A DNA stretch of 64,000 bases from Spirosoma rhododendri. GTDB lineage: Bacteria; Bacteroidota; Bacteroidia; Cytophagales; Spirosomataceae. Location: positions 3,177,001 to 3,241,000 of the forward strand of contig NZ_CP051677.1 of NCBI RefSeq assembly GCF_012849055.1, written 5' to 3'. The notes beneath the pieces are model-generated. The model was not told the origin of the DNA. It saw only the letters and a list, made by a program, of their open reading frames with translations, and searched no databases. Both the position numbers and the translations under genes were made by a program. This document shows, piece after piece, positions 44,601-51,999 of this stretch. Position 1 is the first letter of the stretch; each line of letters opens with the position of its first letter.

Positions 44601-45482
44601 GCCGACGAACTGGCGGCTGTACTGGTCGAGCCGATACAAAGCCGACGCCCGGAATTTGTCCCCATTGACTTCCTGAACGAATTGCGGTCGATTACAACCG
44701 CGTCGGGTTCAGCCCTGATTTTCGATGAAGTCATCACCGGCTTCCGTATGCACCTGGGCGGGGCGCAGGCCCTGCTCGGTATCCGGGCCGACATGGCGAC
44801 CTACGGCAAAGTGGCCGGGGCGGGTATGTCGATCGGCATTATTGCCGGGAAGCGGTCGTTTATGGATGCGCTCGATGGTGGCCACTGGCAATACGGCGAC
44901 GCGTCGGCTCCTGAAGTGGGCGTGACGTACTTCGCCGGTACGTTTGTGCGGCACCCGCTGGCGCTGGCCGCTGCGAAGGCGTCGATGCTGCACCTGCGCG
45001 AGCAGGGCGTTGGACTACAGCAGGCCCTGACCCGCAAAACAACCTACCTGGCCGATACGCTGAACACCTACCTGACCGAGCGGCAGCTGCCCATGTTCAT
45101 CGCTCATTTCGGGTCGCTCTGGAAGCTCAAGTTTACCGAAGACGTACCGTACGCTGAACTGCTGTTCACGCTGATGCGCGAAAAAGGCATTCATATCTGG
45201 GACGGTTTCCCCTGCTTTATGACCGAAGCGCATACCGACGAGGAACTGAGCACGGTGATCGACGCATTCTGCCGCAGCATCGATACGATGATCGACGCGA
45301 CGTTTTTTCCGGGTAAATCGGTAAGCACCACTCCGCCGGTCAGTGCCGGATCAACCCTGTATCAGCTAGAGCCACCTGTGGCCGGGGCCAGATTAGGCCG
45401 TGACCGCGCAGGTAACCCGGCCTGGTTTTTGCCCGACCCCGAGCGGCCTGGTGCCTATTTACAGGTTGATTTAATGGCCTGA
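38661..45482 (+). CDS. Hybrid NRPS-PKS: A-PCP-KS-AT-ACP-aminotransferase (2273 aa)
   Basis: Assembly-line enzyme. Domains: adenylation (about 20-515; YTSGSTGKPKG near 157, YGPTEAS near 304, SGKVDK near 500), PCP (GGNSLL, Ser near 560), ketosynthase (about 620-1060; Cys in SACSTSLL near 792, His in EAHGTAT near 927 and NMGHLTQ near 967), acyltransferase (about 1160-1450; GHSVGEF, and HAFH near 1353, which indicates malonyl-CoA), ACP (GFDSLL, Ser near 1580), a Pro/Ala/Met-rich linker (about 1620-1770), and a PLP-dependent aminotransferase of the glutamate-semialdehyde type (about 1800-2220; Lys near 2050 in TYGKVAGAG). No ketoreductase, dehydratase, condensation or thioesterase domain. Expected chemistry: amino acid loaded, extended with malonate, beta-ketone converted to amine. 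The next gene starts 3 nt later. Confidence 0.93.
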   Translation: MSDHVFAVAQQALPDSFTIHRLVADAMVRTAPDTTAVRIGGELLTYRQLDEQSDILSQAILRVASDSQLVGISCTRSLDMVVGVLAILKAGKAYLPLDPTYPDARLRQLINDSGVQHCLSTTADEPLFTELGLHVIRPDATQDGPSQAVTTQNETACVLYTSGSTGKPKGVCLTHMGLVNMLTNQVGRWAGQPGLQTLQFCHLSFDASFQEIFVPLLTGGTIHLVDDSYRLNAGRLLDYIEQERINRVFLPYVVLQYLTETAVASHRFPADLREIITGGELLKITPAIAQFFDALPGCALMNVYGPTEASVWVTENRLQGDALNWPQLPSIGRVVPGCGVIILNEQLEPVEEGEIGEIGIAGVCLANGYLNQPDRTADAFIDWQHPQYGPTRLYRTGDLARFMPDGTLDFHGRRDTQVKIRGNRVELGEIEVLLAQQPAVQQAVVVAREDIPGHKRLVAYVVVPATNFSVPLLRTALTERLPDFMLPTYYVRLDDLPRTTSGKVDKAQLPPPDHSRPDLTTLLRPARTALEKEIVGMWGEWLQLNPVGLDDNFFELGGNSLLAQQTIAALEQRGFTVPITKLYQYPTAGALAEFIQPTTSIRPGQPQPELTAPRRATADDTDVAVIGMSGRFPGASTIDELWSLLKEGRETTRFFTDAELDAAIPASVRENPQYVKARGVIDGADQFDARFFGLTPAIAQVMDPQQRIFLEIAYEALETTGYLPELYGGRVGVFAGCGNNTYYLNNVLANPDVVAQVGSFQAMTVNEKDYIASRTAYQLNLNGPAVSVYSACSTSLLAITQAVQSLRSGQCEVALAGGASITAPVSSGHLYQEGAMFSSDGHTRSFNADSTGTVFSDGAGVVLLKRLTDARRDGDTVYAVIKGIGVNNDGGNKGSFTAPNADGQAGSIRMALADAQVDPATISYVEAHGTATPVGDPIEIEGLTAAFGPQDRNQYCAIGSIKSNMGHLTQAAGVAGLIKAVLSLHYRQLPPSINYERPNPVIDFANSPFYVNATLRDWDQEQESTARRANSRRANPRRANPRRAGVSSFGVGGTNVHVVLEEFAETVTEPISDKPARPVQLLMWSAKSVASRHAFAQQLVARLQQPNAPALADVAFTLPLTRPGYVHRQFAVAASADELTQTLTSNPGINAQTLGRAPGDVVFLFPGQGAQFLNMGRALYEYEPTFRQAIDDCAEHLRPHLDVDIRKVLYPDTINLEVEQQLRNTRYTQAALFVTEYALARLWMSWGIEPSILCGHSVGEFVAAHLAGVFTLPDALRLVAARGRLVSEQPRGSMLSVRLGIDQLQPLLPDTLSVAAVNSRHLCVVAGQDEDIADFARLLDEREIPNRPLATSHAFHSAMMDPIVTQFAEIVKTVPLSRPQKPIVSTVTGTFMTDAQATDPAYWATHLRATVRFADALDTILTLDKPLLLEVGPGRSMATLARQHATGQAQPGSVLAGLATQADDKATYEALLTTLGQLYLHGLPIDWRAFYAGQNRRRVALPTYAFDRRRCWIDAPVSNPVLTELLPSYTTNQQASNSSTPPMRTPSLLNKIYQLLEDASGIEMADVAPETSFLELGFDSLLLTQMAITLRNEFGTPITFRQLTTDLTSPNDLAAFLDQQLPADQYAPAPVAVPAPVAAPVSQPAPMAEPVMPAMAPMPMAAAPALMPVGMVGGDSALGLIAQQLQLLARQVALMQGVPAQPAPVAPPVAVPPAPTPQPVAVQQPIAPPAPPIKPATLSVPTTGELTPEEAIEHKKPFGATAKIERQTQELTQPQQQFLAQLTQRYNSKTAGSKAYAQQHRAQMADPRVVSGFRPLTKEIVYPIVVNRSAGSRLWDVDGNEYIDVLNGFGSNMFGYQPDFIKKALHEQIEKGFEVGPQHELAGEVSQLVCELTGSERVALCNTGSEAVLGAMRVARTITGRSLIVAFAGSYHGIVDEVLVRGSKKLKTFPAASGIMANVVQNMLILDYGTDESLRIIRERADELAAVLVEPIQSRRPEFVPIDFLNELRSITTASGSALIFDEVITGFRMHLGGAQALLGIRADMATYGKVAGAGMSIGIIAGKRSFMDALDGGHWQYGDASAPEVGVTYFAGTFVRHPLALAAAKASMLHLREQGVGLQQALTRKTTYLADTLNTYLTERQLPMFIAHFGSLWKLKFTEDVPYAELLFTLMREKGIHIWDGFPCFMTEAHTDEELSTVIDAFCRSIDTMIDATFFPGKSVSTTPPVSAGSTLYQLEPPVAGARLGRDRAGNPAWFLPDPERPGAYLQVDLMA
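41737..41796 (+). repeat. Four in-frame 15-bp tandem repeats in the KS-AT junction
   Basis: Units CACGCCGGGCGAATT, CACGCCGAGCGAATC, CACGCCGGGCGAATC and CACGCCGGGCGGGCG follow one another. They encode ARRANSRRANPRRANPRRAG just before the conserved GVSSFGVGGTNVHVVLEE end of the ketosynthase, where other KS domains have a short segment. The unit length keeps the frame, so copy number could vary without breaking the gene. Confidence 0.92.
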
Positions 45483-45485
45483 TGC

Positions 45486-48400
45486 ATGGTAGACAACGTT
45501 ACAAACCCACAACTGACCGCCGTTGATTTTGATCCCTTCGCGGGACCGCCCATAGCCCTGCTGGCTCCGACGATCGAGCCGCAGCAAGAGCTATGGGCGT
45601 CCTGTCTGCTGGGGGGCGACGATGCCAGCCGGGCTTACAATGAGTCGGTGTCGCTGCGGTTTACGGGCCGGCTCGATAGGCTGCTTTTCGAGCGGGCCCT
45701 GCAACAACTGGTTCAGCGACACGAAGCCCTGCGGTCGGCATTCAGCGCCGACGGGCAGCAGATGCTTATTTTTTCGGAACTGATCATTCCGCTTTATTAT
45801 CAGGATATCAGTGAGCAGTCGTCGGCTTCCCAGCAGCAGCTAACGGCCGACTACGTGCGGGTCGACGCCGAGTACCGGTTCGATCTGCTCGACGGGCCGT
45901 TGCTCAAACCGGGTCTGTTCCGGCTGGGCGAACTCGACCATCTGTTCGTACTGACCGCGCACCACATCGTCTGCGATGGCTGGTCGCTGGGGATTATGTT
46001 GCAGGATCTGGGCCGGATGTATTCCGGGCTGGTGCAGCACCGGCCGGTTAGCCTGCCCGCTCCGCCCCAGATCAGCGACTACGCCCATCAGCAGCTGATG
46101 TACTCCAACAGCCCGGCTTACCGGCAGACCGAACAGTACTGGCTCGACCTGTACCGGGATGCCGTGCCGACGGTGAGCCTGCCGACCGACTGGCCCCGTC
46201 CCGCTCTGCGAACCTTTCAGAGCGCCCGGCAGGATTACCCGCTGCGGGCTGATCTGGGACCGGCTCTGCGTAAGGTAGGGGCCAAAGCCGGAGCCAGTTT
46301 TGTGACGACGCTAATTGCCGCATTCGAGGTGCTGTTGCAGCGGCTGACGGGCCAAACCGACCTGATCGTTGGTCTGCCCACGGCGGGGCAATCGGCGACC
46401 GACAATCCGCGACTGGTTGGTCACTGCGTCAATTTGCTGCCCCTCCGCAGCCGCCCGCAACCCGATCTATCGTTTGTCGATTACCTGCGCGTCCGAAAGG
46501 GTGAGCTGCTCGACGCGTTCGAGCACCAGCAGCTGACGTTTGGCACCCTGCTCAAAAAACTGAGCATTCCCCGCGACCCCTCCCGTGTGCCGATGGTGCC
46601 GGTGCTCTTCAATGTCGACCTCGGCCTGACCGAAGATATTGCGTTCGAAGGACTTACGTATCAGTTCATTAGTAACCCCCGCGCCTACGAAACGGTCGAA
46701 CTGTTTCTGAACATTGGCGGGTCGGTAACCGATCTGACGATGGAGTGGTCGTACAATACGCAGCTGTTCCGGCCCGATACCATCGATCGGATGATGGCTG
46801 GCTTTGAAACACTGCTGGAAACGGTTGTCGAAAACCCCGCCGTTCGCATTGGCGACATAGCCCTGGGCGGTGAGCGCGAGCTGCTGCAAAAACTCGCTGA
46901 CTGGAACGACACGACGGTAGCTTACCCGGACAATCAGCCGCTGACGCACTTGCTGACCAAAACGGCCGGACAGTTTGCCGATAAAGTCGCGCTGGTGGCC
47001 GGGAATCAGCAGCGCACGTACCGCGAACTTGATTTGGTTTCGAGTCAGGTCGCGCAGGCACTGCACCGGTCGGGTATCGGCCGGGGCGACGTGGTGGGCG
47101 TCTTGCTCGACCGCACCCCCGACCTGCTGGTGGCGTTGCTGGCCGTGATGAAAGCCGGGGCCGCTTACGTCCCGCTCGACCCCGATTACCCGCAGGACCG
47201 TATCGCGTTTATGCTGACCGATTCGGGCGCGAAACTGTTGCTGACGTCCCGCAAATACGGGCGCGGTGGGGTAGGGGGTCAAACGCCAGAACGTCTGATT
47301 GAAACGCTGCTGACCGAATCGACAGACCTGCCCACAACTGCCCCCAACCTGCCGTTGAATGGCCGCGATCTGGCGTATATTCTGTACACGTCGGGCTCGA
47401 CGGGCCGGCCGAAGGGGGTGCAGATCGAACACCGTAGTTTGGTCAATCTGCTCGACAGCATGATCGACTGGCCCGGTATCACGCCCGACGACCGGTTGCT
47501 GGCCGTTACAACCATTTCGTTCGACATCGCCGGGCTGGAACTTTACCTGCCGCTGCTGACGGGCGCAACACTGGTGCTGGCCGACGCCGAAACCACCCGC
47601 GACGGTCGGGCTTTGCTACAGATGCTGACCGATCAGCAGATCAGCCTGATTCAGGCAACACCGGTTACGTATCGGATGCTGCTGGCGGCTGGCTGGGAAC
47701 AGCCGCTACCGGTGAAGGTACTGTGCTGTGGCGAACCGCTGCCAAAAGATCTGGCTCAGAAGCTGACCGCCCGCTGCGCGTCGCTGTGGAATATGTACGG
47801 CCCCACCGAAACAACGATCTATTCGTCGGGTAAGCAGATTCTGCCCACCGATGAGGTCATTACGATCGGTCGGCCCATCCATAACACGCAGATTTATATT
47901 CTCGATGAACAGCAGCAACCGGTGGCCGACGGGGTGGCGGGTGAGCTGTATCTGGCGGGTGATGGCGTGGCACGGGGCTACCTGAACCGGCCTGAGCTGA
48001 ACACCGAAAAGTTTGTCGCCGACCCGTTTAGTGCTACGCCCGGCGCGCGGATGTACCGCACGGGCGACCTGGGTCTGTTCATGCCCGATGGTGAAATTAA
48101 CTGTCTGGGTCGTATTGATCAGCAGATCAAGATTCGCGGCTATCGGATCGAACCGGGCGAAATCGAGCAGGTGCTGCTGAAGCAGGACGGTGTACACGAA
48201 ACGCTGGTGATGGCGCGGGAAGACCGCCCCGGCGACAGGCGGCTGGTGGCCTATGTGCTGGCTCCTGAACTGACCGATGACACATTCATCAACCGCGTCG
48301 GCGACTGGAAAAACCAGCTACGCGATGTGCTGCCGACCTACATGGTTCCGGCTGATTTTGTGCGGATCGATCAATGGCCGATCACACCAAATGGTAAAAT

Positions 48401-49523
48401 CGACCGAAAAGCCCTGCCCAAACCCGCTGCGCTGACTGACCTCCCCGGAAAGTCGCAGCCAACGAGTGTTATTGAGAAGCAGATTGCCCAGATCTGGAGC
48501 GAGGCCCTCGGGCTGACGCAGATTGGTCTGGACGACGATTTCTTTGACCTGGGTGGCCATTCGATGATTGCTGTGCAGGTGATGACGCAGCTCGAAACCG
48601 TAACCGGCCGACGGCTACCCCTGTCGACGCTGATGACCGCGCCAACCATCCAGAAGCTGGCCCTGCTGTTTGATGCCGACAAACCGGCTACGCACTGGAA
48701 ATCGCTGGTACCGATCAGGCCGGAGGGGAGCAAGACGCCAATCTACATCATCCACGGTATCGGTCTTAATCTGCTGAATTTCAATAGTCTGGTGTCGTAC
48801 ATGGACCCCGATCAGCCCATCTACGGCTTACAGGCGCGGGGTCTTGACGGTACCGACGAGCCGTTTGACCGGATGGAGGATATTGCCGCCTTTTACATCA
48901 GCGAAATCGTGCAGCAGAACCCCGACGGGCCATATGCCATTGCCGGTTATTCGTTTGGCGGCTACGTGGCTCTTGAGATGGCGCAACAACTTCAGGCGAT
49001 GGGTAAATCGGTGAAGATGCTGGCGATGTTTGATACCAACGCAGAACCGTCGATCCGTCACTGGTCGACGGGGGCGAGATTCTGGTGGCGCGCTACCCGA
49101 CAGTTGCCTAAGCTACGCTGGATCGGTGCATCACTATTGAAAAATCCGGGGCAGACGATACGGTATCAGGCCGCGTTTGCCAGGTCGTTGTCGCAACGGC
49201 TGATGCATAAGTTGGGGATGTATGAAACGCCACAGGTAGAGCCGGGTATGGATCATCTGAGCCGGATCATGGAGAAGCATGAGATCGCCTACGAGAACTA
49301 CCGGTTTAAATCCTACGACGGAGTCATCGACCTGTTCAAGGCACAGAGCCGGATTTACTTCGTGGAAGACAACAAGTCGCTGGGCTGGGGAAAATACGCC
49401 AGACAGGTACGGGTACACGACGTGCCGGGTGACCACCAGATGATGATGATGCCCCCAACGACAAGGTCTTCGCGCAGGTGTTACAGCGTGCCCTGGACCG
49501 GTGTTCCAAGTCGTAAGATGTGA
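45486..49523 (+). CDS. NRPS: C-A-PCP-TE (about 1343 aa), C-terminal frameshift as read
   Basis: Second, terminating module. Condensation domain (about 40-440; HHIVCDGW near 160), adenylation domain (about 470-975; YTSGSTGRPKG near 632, YGPTETT near 770, NGKIDRKALP near 968), PCP (GGHSMI, Ser near 1024) and type I thioesterase (about 1070-1340; GYSFGGY, Ser near 1156; His in PGDHQ near 1317). As read the last 20 or so residues are out of frame (ending at 49523). One more C in the C5 run near 49462 gives MMMMPPNDKVFAQVLQRALD and a stop at 49514-49516. A-domain pocket residues read by alignment to PheA give about D-I-L-Q-L-C-M-I-Y-K, closest to the glycine code I know. Translation is coupled to the upstream PKS gene. 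Confidence 0.92.
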   Translation: MVDNVTNPQLTAVDFDPFAGPPIALLAPTIEPQQELWASCLLGGDDASRAYNESVSLRFTGRLDRLLFERALQQLVQRHEALRSAFSADGQQMLIFSELIIPLYYQDISEQSSASQQQLTADYVRVDAEYRFDLLDGPLLKPGLFRLGELDHLFVLTAHHIVCDGWSLGIMLQDLGRMYSGLVQHRPVSLPAPPQISDYAHQQLMYSNSPAYRQTEQYWLDLYRDAVPTVSLPTDWPRPALRTFQSARQDYPLRADLGPALRKVGAKAGASFVTTLIAAFEVLLQRLTGQTDLIVGLPTAGQSATDNPRLVGHCVNLLPLRSRPQPDLSFVDYLRVRKGELLDAFEHQQLTFGTLLKKLSIPRDPSRVPMVPVLFNVDLGLTEDIAFEGLTYQFISNPRAYETVELFLNIGGSVTDLTMEWSYNTQLFRPDTIDRMMAGFETLLETVVENPAVRIGDIALGGERELLQKLADWNDTTVAYPDNQPLTHLLTKTAGQFADKVALVAGNQQRTYRELDLVSSQVAQALHRSGIGRGDVVGVLLDRTPDLLVALLAVMKAGAAYVPLDPDYPQDRIAFMLTDSGAKLLLTSRKYGRGGVGGQTPERLIETLLTESTDLPTTAPNLPLNGRDLAYILYTSGSTGRPKGVQIEHRSLVNLLDSMIDWPGITPDDRLLAVTTISFDIAGLELYLPLLTGATLVLADAETTRDGRALLQMLTDQQISLIQATPVTYRMLLAAGWEQPLPVKVLCCGEPLPKDLAQKLTARCASLWNMYGPTETTIYSSGKQILPTDEVITIGRPIHNTQIYILDEQQQPVADGVAGELYLAGDGVARGYLNRPELNTEKFVADPFSATPGARMYRTGDLGLFMPDGEINCLGRIDQQIKIRGYRIEPGEIEQVLLKQDGVHETLVMAREDRPGDRRLVAYVLAPELTDDTFINRVGDWKNQLRDVLPTYMVPADFVRIDQWPITPNGKIDRKALPKPAALTDLPGKSQPTSVIEKQIAQIWSEALGLTQIGLDDDFFDLGGHSMIAVQVMTQLETVTGRRLPLSTLMTAPTIQKLALLFDADKPATHWKSLVPIRPEGSKTPIYIIHGIGLNLLNFNSLVSYMDPDQPIYGLQARGLDGTDEPFDRMEDIAAFYISEIVQQNPDGPYAIAGYSFGGYVALEMAQQLQAMGKSVKMLAMFDTNAEPSIRHWSTGARFWWRATRQLPKLRWIGASLLKNPGQTIRYQAAFARSLSQRLMHKLGMYETPQVEPGMDHLSRIMEKHEIAYENYRFKSYDGVIDLFKAQSRIYFVEDNKSLGWGKYARQVRVHDVPGDHQMMMMPPTTRSSRRCYSVPWTGVPSRKM

Positions 49524-49724
49524 TTGTCTTGAACCGCTGGGCGGCCCCGTGTGATTTTTCTGATTTTTTGATTTCGCTGATTTGAAAAAGAATCATAGTC
49601 CATCAGCGTAATCACAGTTCAAGATTATCTGAACTATGATTCCTTTGATTAGTTGATTGCCCTGATTCAGAAAAAATCACAGTCCATCAGCGTAATCATA
49701 AAAATCACAGTTCAAGACAATCAC
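49520..49724. repeat. AT-rich repeat, family 2, copy 1 with terminal inverted repeats
   Basis: Begins GTGATTGTCTTGAAC (49520-49534) and ends GTTCAAGACAATCAC (49710-49724), exact inverted 15-mers. The interior has the degenerate words TGATTT, CTGATT, CATCAGCGTAATCA (twice) and AATCACAGTTCA, with a hairpin-like pair AATCATAG / CTATGATT interrupted by an extra CCATCAGCGTAATCAC segment. It occupies the whole gap between the corrected NRPS stop (49516) and the pentapeptide gene stop (49728). It is much more AT-rich than the flanking genes. Confidence 0.85.
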
Positions 49725-49727
49725 CGG

Positions 49728-50294
49728 TCATGATTTGACGATCAGATTATGCTTATCCAGTAAACCGGGCAGGCTATAGAGTGAGAATTTTGCCTTCTTT
49801 AATCGGTTTACATCGGGGTCGAGTGTGATGTTGAAGGAGGTCGAAAAGTCGACCTGATTCAGCGTATTATCGTCGAATTTTGTGAGTTCAAGGTCACAGC
49901 GGTCGAAGAGAGCCCCGGTCATGTCGCAGCGGATGAACAGGACGCTTTTGATGGAGCACTCCACGAATTTGGCCTTTACCAGCCGCCGATTGAGAAAAAT
50001 ACTCTGATCGAGTTGACAGGCTTGAAAATCAGCGTGAAACCCAAACGGGTTGCAGGTGCCGAAGTCGACGCCCTGCACCGCACAGCCAACAAAAGCGACG
50101 TCGTTGAACTGCGTCTGTTTCACAGCACAGCGGATCAGCATGCACTGCTCAAACCGGCAATTGATAAAATTAGCCCCCGCCAGCATCGTCGGCGTCGGGC
50201 TCAGCTTCTGAAACGTACACTGTTCGAAGGTGTGCCCCGCCCATTGGCTGGGTAAGTCATCTGACGTTGTGTACAGCTGTTTGTAATGCTCCAT
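49728..50294 (-). CDS. Pentapeptide-repeat protein (Qnr/McbG-like fold)
   Basis: A 188-residue cytoplasmic protein built of A(D/N)LxX-type pentapeptides, e.g. GANFINCRFEQCMLIRC, VDFGTCNPFGFHADFQACQL, AKFVECSIKSVLFIRCDMTG and ALFDRCDLELTKFDDNTL, with many Cys and Phe at the central positions. The C-terminal end (NRLKKAKFSLYSLPGLLDKH) is the capping helix seen in Qnr/McbG-like proteins. Such right-handed beta-helices mimic DNA and can protect gyrase from toxins, but many have no known role. The gene lies between two copies of a repeat, 3 nt from one and touching the other, and just behind the NRPS genes on the opposite strand. Self-immunity is only a hypothesis. Confidence 0.88.
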   Translation of the reverse strand: MEHYKQLYTTSDDLPSQWAGHTFEQCTFQKLSPTPTMLAGANFINCRFEQCMLIRCAVKQTQFNDVAFVGCAVQGVDFGTCNPFGFHADFQACQLDQSIFLNRRLVKAKFVECSIKSVLFIRCDMTGALFDRCDLELTKFDDNTLNQVDFSTSFNITLDPDVNRLKKAKFSLYSLPGLLDKHNLIVKS

Positions 50295-50451
50295 GTCTCG
50301 AACCGCGATTTTCCTGATTTACTGATTTTAAAGAGAATCACAGTTCAGATAATGTCTGAACTGTGATTCTCTTGATCGCTTTGATTACCCTGATTTCAAA
50401 ATAATCATAGCCTATCAGCGTAATCACAAAAATCACAGTTCAGACAATCAC
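50291..50451. repeat. AT-rich repeat, family 2, copy 2 with perfect 19-bp hairpin
   Basis: Same orientation and word order as copy 1 (CGATTTTCCTGATTT ... CTATCAGCGTAATCAC ... AATCACAGTTCAGACAATCA). Its centre is a perfect 19-bp stem AAGAGAATCACAGTTCAGA (50331-50349) with its complement 50355-50373 and a TAATG loop. The left terminal repeat is eroded to GTCTCGAAC, and overlaps the start of the pentapeptide gene. The right end contains the stop codon of the flippase gene (50448-50450). Confidence 0.85.
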
Positions 50452-51890
50452 GACAACAGCGATTGCCGATACGTCTTCAGCTCGGCGAAAGACAGCTTGT
50501 AGTTGAGCGTCAGCAGGCCGTACGTCAGGCCGCCAAGCCCTACCTGAACGATGGTGTTCAGGATACCCTCGTAGCCTACGAACTGCTTGTAGGCGTAAAC
50601 GACCAGCACCATCACAAGGCAGAAAACCGTTGGCCAGGCAATGTTGCGCAGGAAAGCACCGAAGAAGTCGCCGATCAGGTAGTGGACAACCCCAAAGTTG
50701 GCGATCAGGTTAAACAGCGTTGCCAGCAGAAAGGCAGTGGCGATACCCATCACACCAAAGTAAGTGCCGAGGAAATAAACCAGCGGGAGCTTTACGATCA
50801 GCGTTACTACGTTCAGGTAAAACAGCAGGTTTGGTTTGCCCTTCGTAAACGCAAGCGTAAACAGCGGATGGCTGAGGCAGGTAAACCAGCCCACGAACAC
50901 AAAGATTCGGATCAGTTCGATGGTCTTGTCCCAGCCGGGGCCGTAGAAGAGCGGCACCACGCTTTCGGCCGTAATAAAGAGCCCCGCCAGCAGCGGCATG
51001 TTGCAGTAGCTGACGAAGTCCAGAATTTTCAGGTACGACTTTTTCAACTCCACCGTACTTTCCTTCATCTTCGCCAGAATGGGGTAGGCCACCTGTAGAA
51101 TGATCGGGTTCAGCTTCGTAATTGGGAAAATCGACAGCTGATAGGCAATGGTGTAATACCCCAATAGTTTCACGCCCAGCATGCCGCCGATGAAAATATT
51201 GTCGGCGTTCGACTGTATGAAGCCCAGCAGACCGTCGCCGAGATTGAATAGACCGAAGCGCAGGTGTTCGCCGATATTCCGCATGTCGAAAGCCAGCGTT
51301 GGGGAGAAATAAGGCAACCCGAAAATGACCTGAAATACGGTTTTGATCGTCTGATTGATCAGCGAGCCGATGATGAGCGAGAGCTCATGGTAGCCATTGT
51401 ACGCTAGTGTTACTGTCGCAATTGACCCGATCACCGTACCCAGAATGTCGATAATCGCTACGGCCCGAAACTTAAGCTCTTTCTGGAGCAGAAACAGGTA
51501 TAGCTGCCCGAAATACACGATTAGGAAGTAGTAAGACGACAGGTGAACGACTTCCGCCAGCTTCGGCTCCTTGTAAAACGAAACAATCAGGGGGGTGCTC
51601 AGGTAAACGGCCACGAAAATTATGACCCCAACGATCAGGTTGAGGTAATACAGCGTCGATAGCACCCGGCGGTCGCTTTCCTGCTTGTAAATGATGGAGT
51701 TGGAAAACCCCAGGCTGGAAAAAATGGTGAAAAAGCCAATGACGAGGTTGCTGATACTGACGATACCGAAGTCGGCGGGTACGAGAAGCCGGGCCAGTAC
51801 AGCTACCTGTCCGAACTGGAAAACGGTGGAGATTACGGTTGCAATCGTAATCCACTTGCCACCGTTCATGGCTTTGTCTTTGTTACTCAT
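50448..51890 (-). CDS. Polysaccharide flippase, MOP superfamily (Wzx-like)
   Basis: 480-residue inner-membrane protein with about 12-14 hydrophobic helices and no signal peptide. It opens with KWITIATVISTVFQFGQVAV and LLVPADFGIVSISNLVIGFF, the start typical of the lipopolysaccharide-biosynthesis flippase (PST/MVF) family; LGYYTIAYQL and YPILAKMKES in the middle also fit. It should move lipid-linked repeat units across the inner membrane for polymerisation by the Wzy-like protein at 60.1-61.5 kb. Its stop codon is inside repeat family 2. Substrate unknown. Confidence 0.9.
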   Translation of the reverse strand: MSNKDKAMNGGKWITIATVISTVFQFGQVAVLARLLVPADFGIVSISNLVIGFFTIFSSLGFSNSIIYKQESDRRVLSTLYYLNLIVGVIIFVAVYLSTPLIVSFYKEPKLAEVVHLSSYYFLIVYFGQLYLFLLQKELKFRAVAIIDILGTVIGSIATVTLAYNGYHELSLIIGSLINQTIKTVFQVIFGLPYFSPTLAFDMRNIGEHLRFGLFNLGDGLLGFIQSNADNIFIGGMLGVKLLGYYTIAYQLSIFPITKLNPIILQVAYPILAKMKESTVELKKSYLKILDFVSYCNMPLLAGLFITAESVVPLFYGPGWDKTIELIRIFVFVGWFTCLSHPLFTLAFTKGKPNLLFYLNVVTLIVKLPLVYFLGTYFGVMGIATAFLLATLFNLIANFGVVHYLIGDFFGAFLRNIAWPTVFCLVMVLVVYAYKQFVGYEGILNTIVQVGLGGLTYGLLTLNYKLSFAELKTYRQSLLS

Positions 51891-51999
51891 TGTTGAGGTA
51901 AGTGCAGCTAATGGTTACGGTAGTTTAGCTATTCTGGAAAATAGAATGCAGAAAAAACCTTGCCACTCTATATAGACTACAACTTTTGCGTTTCGTAAT

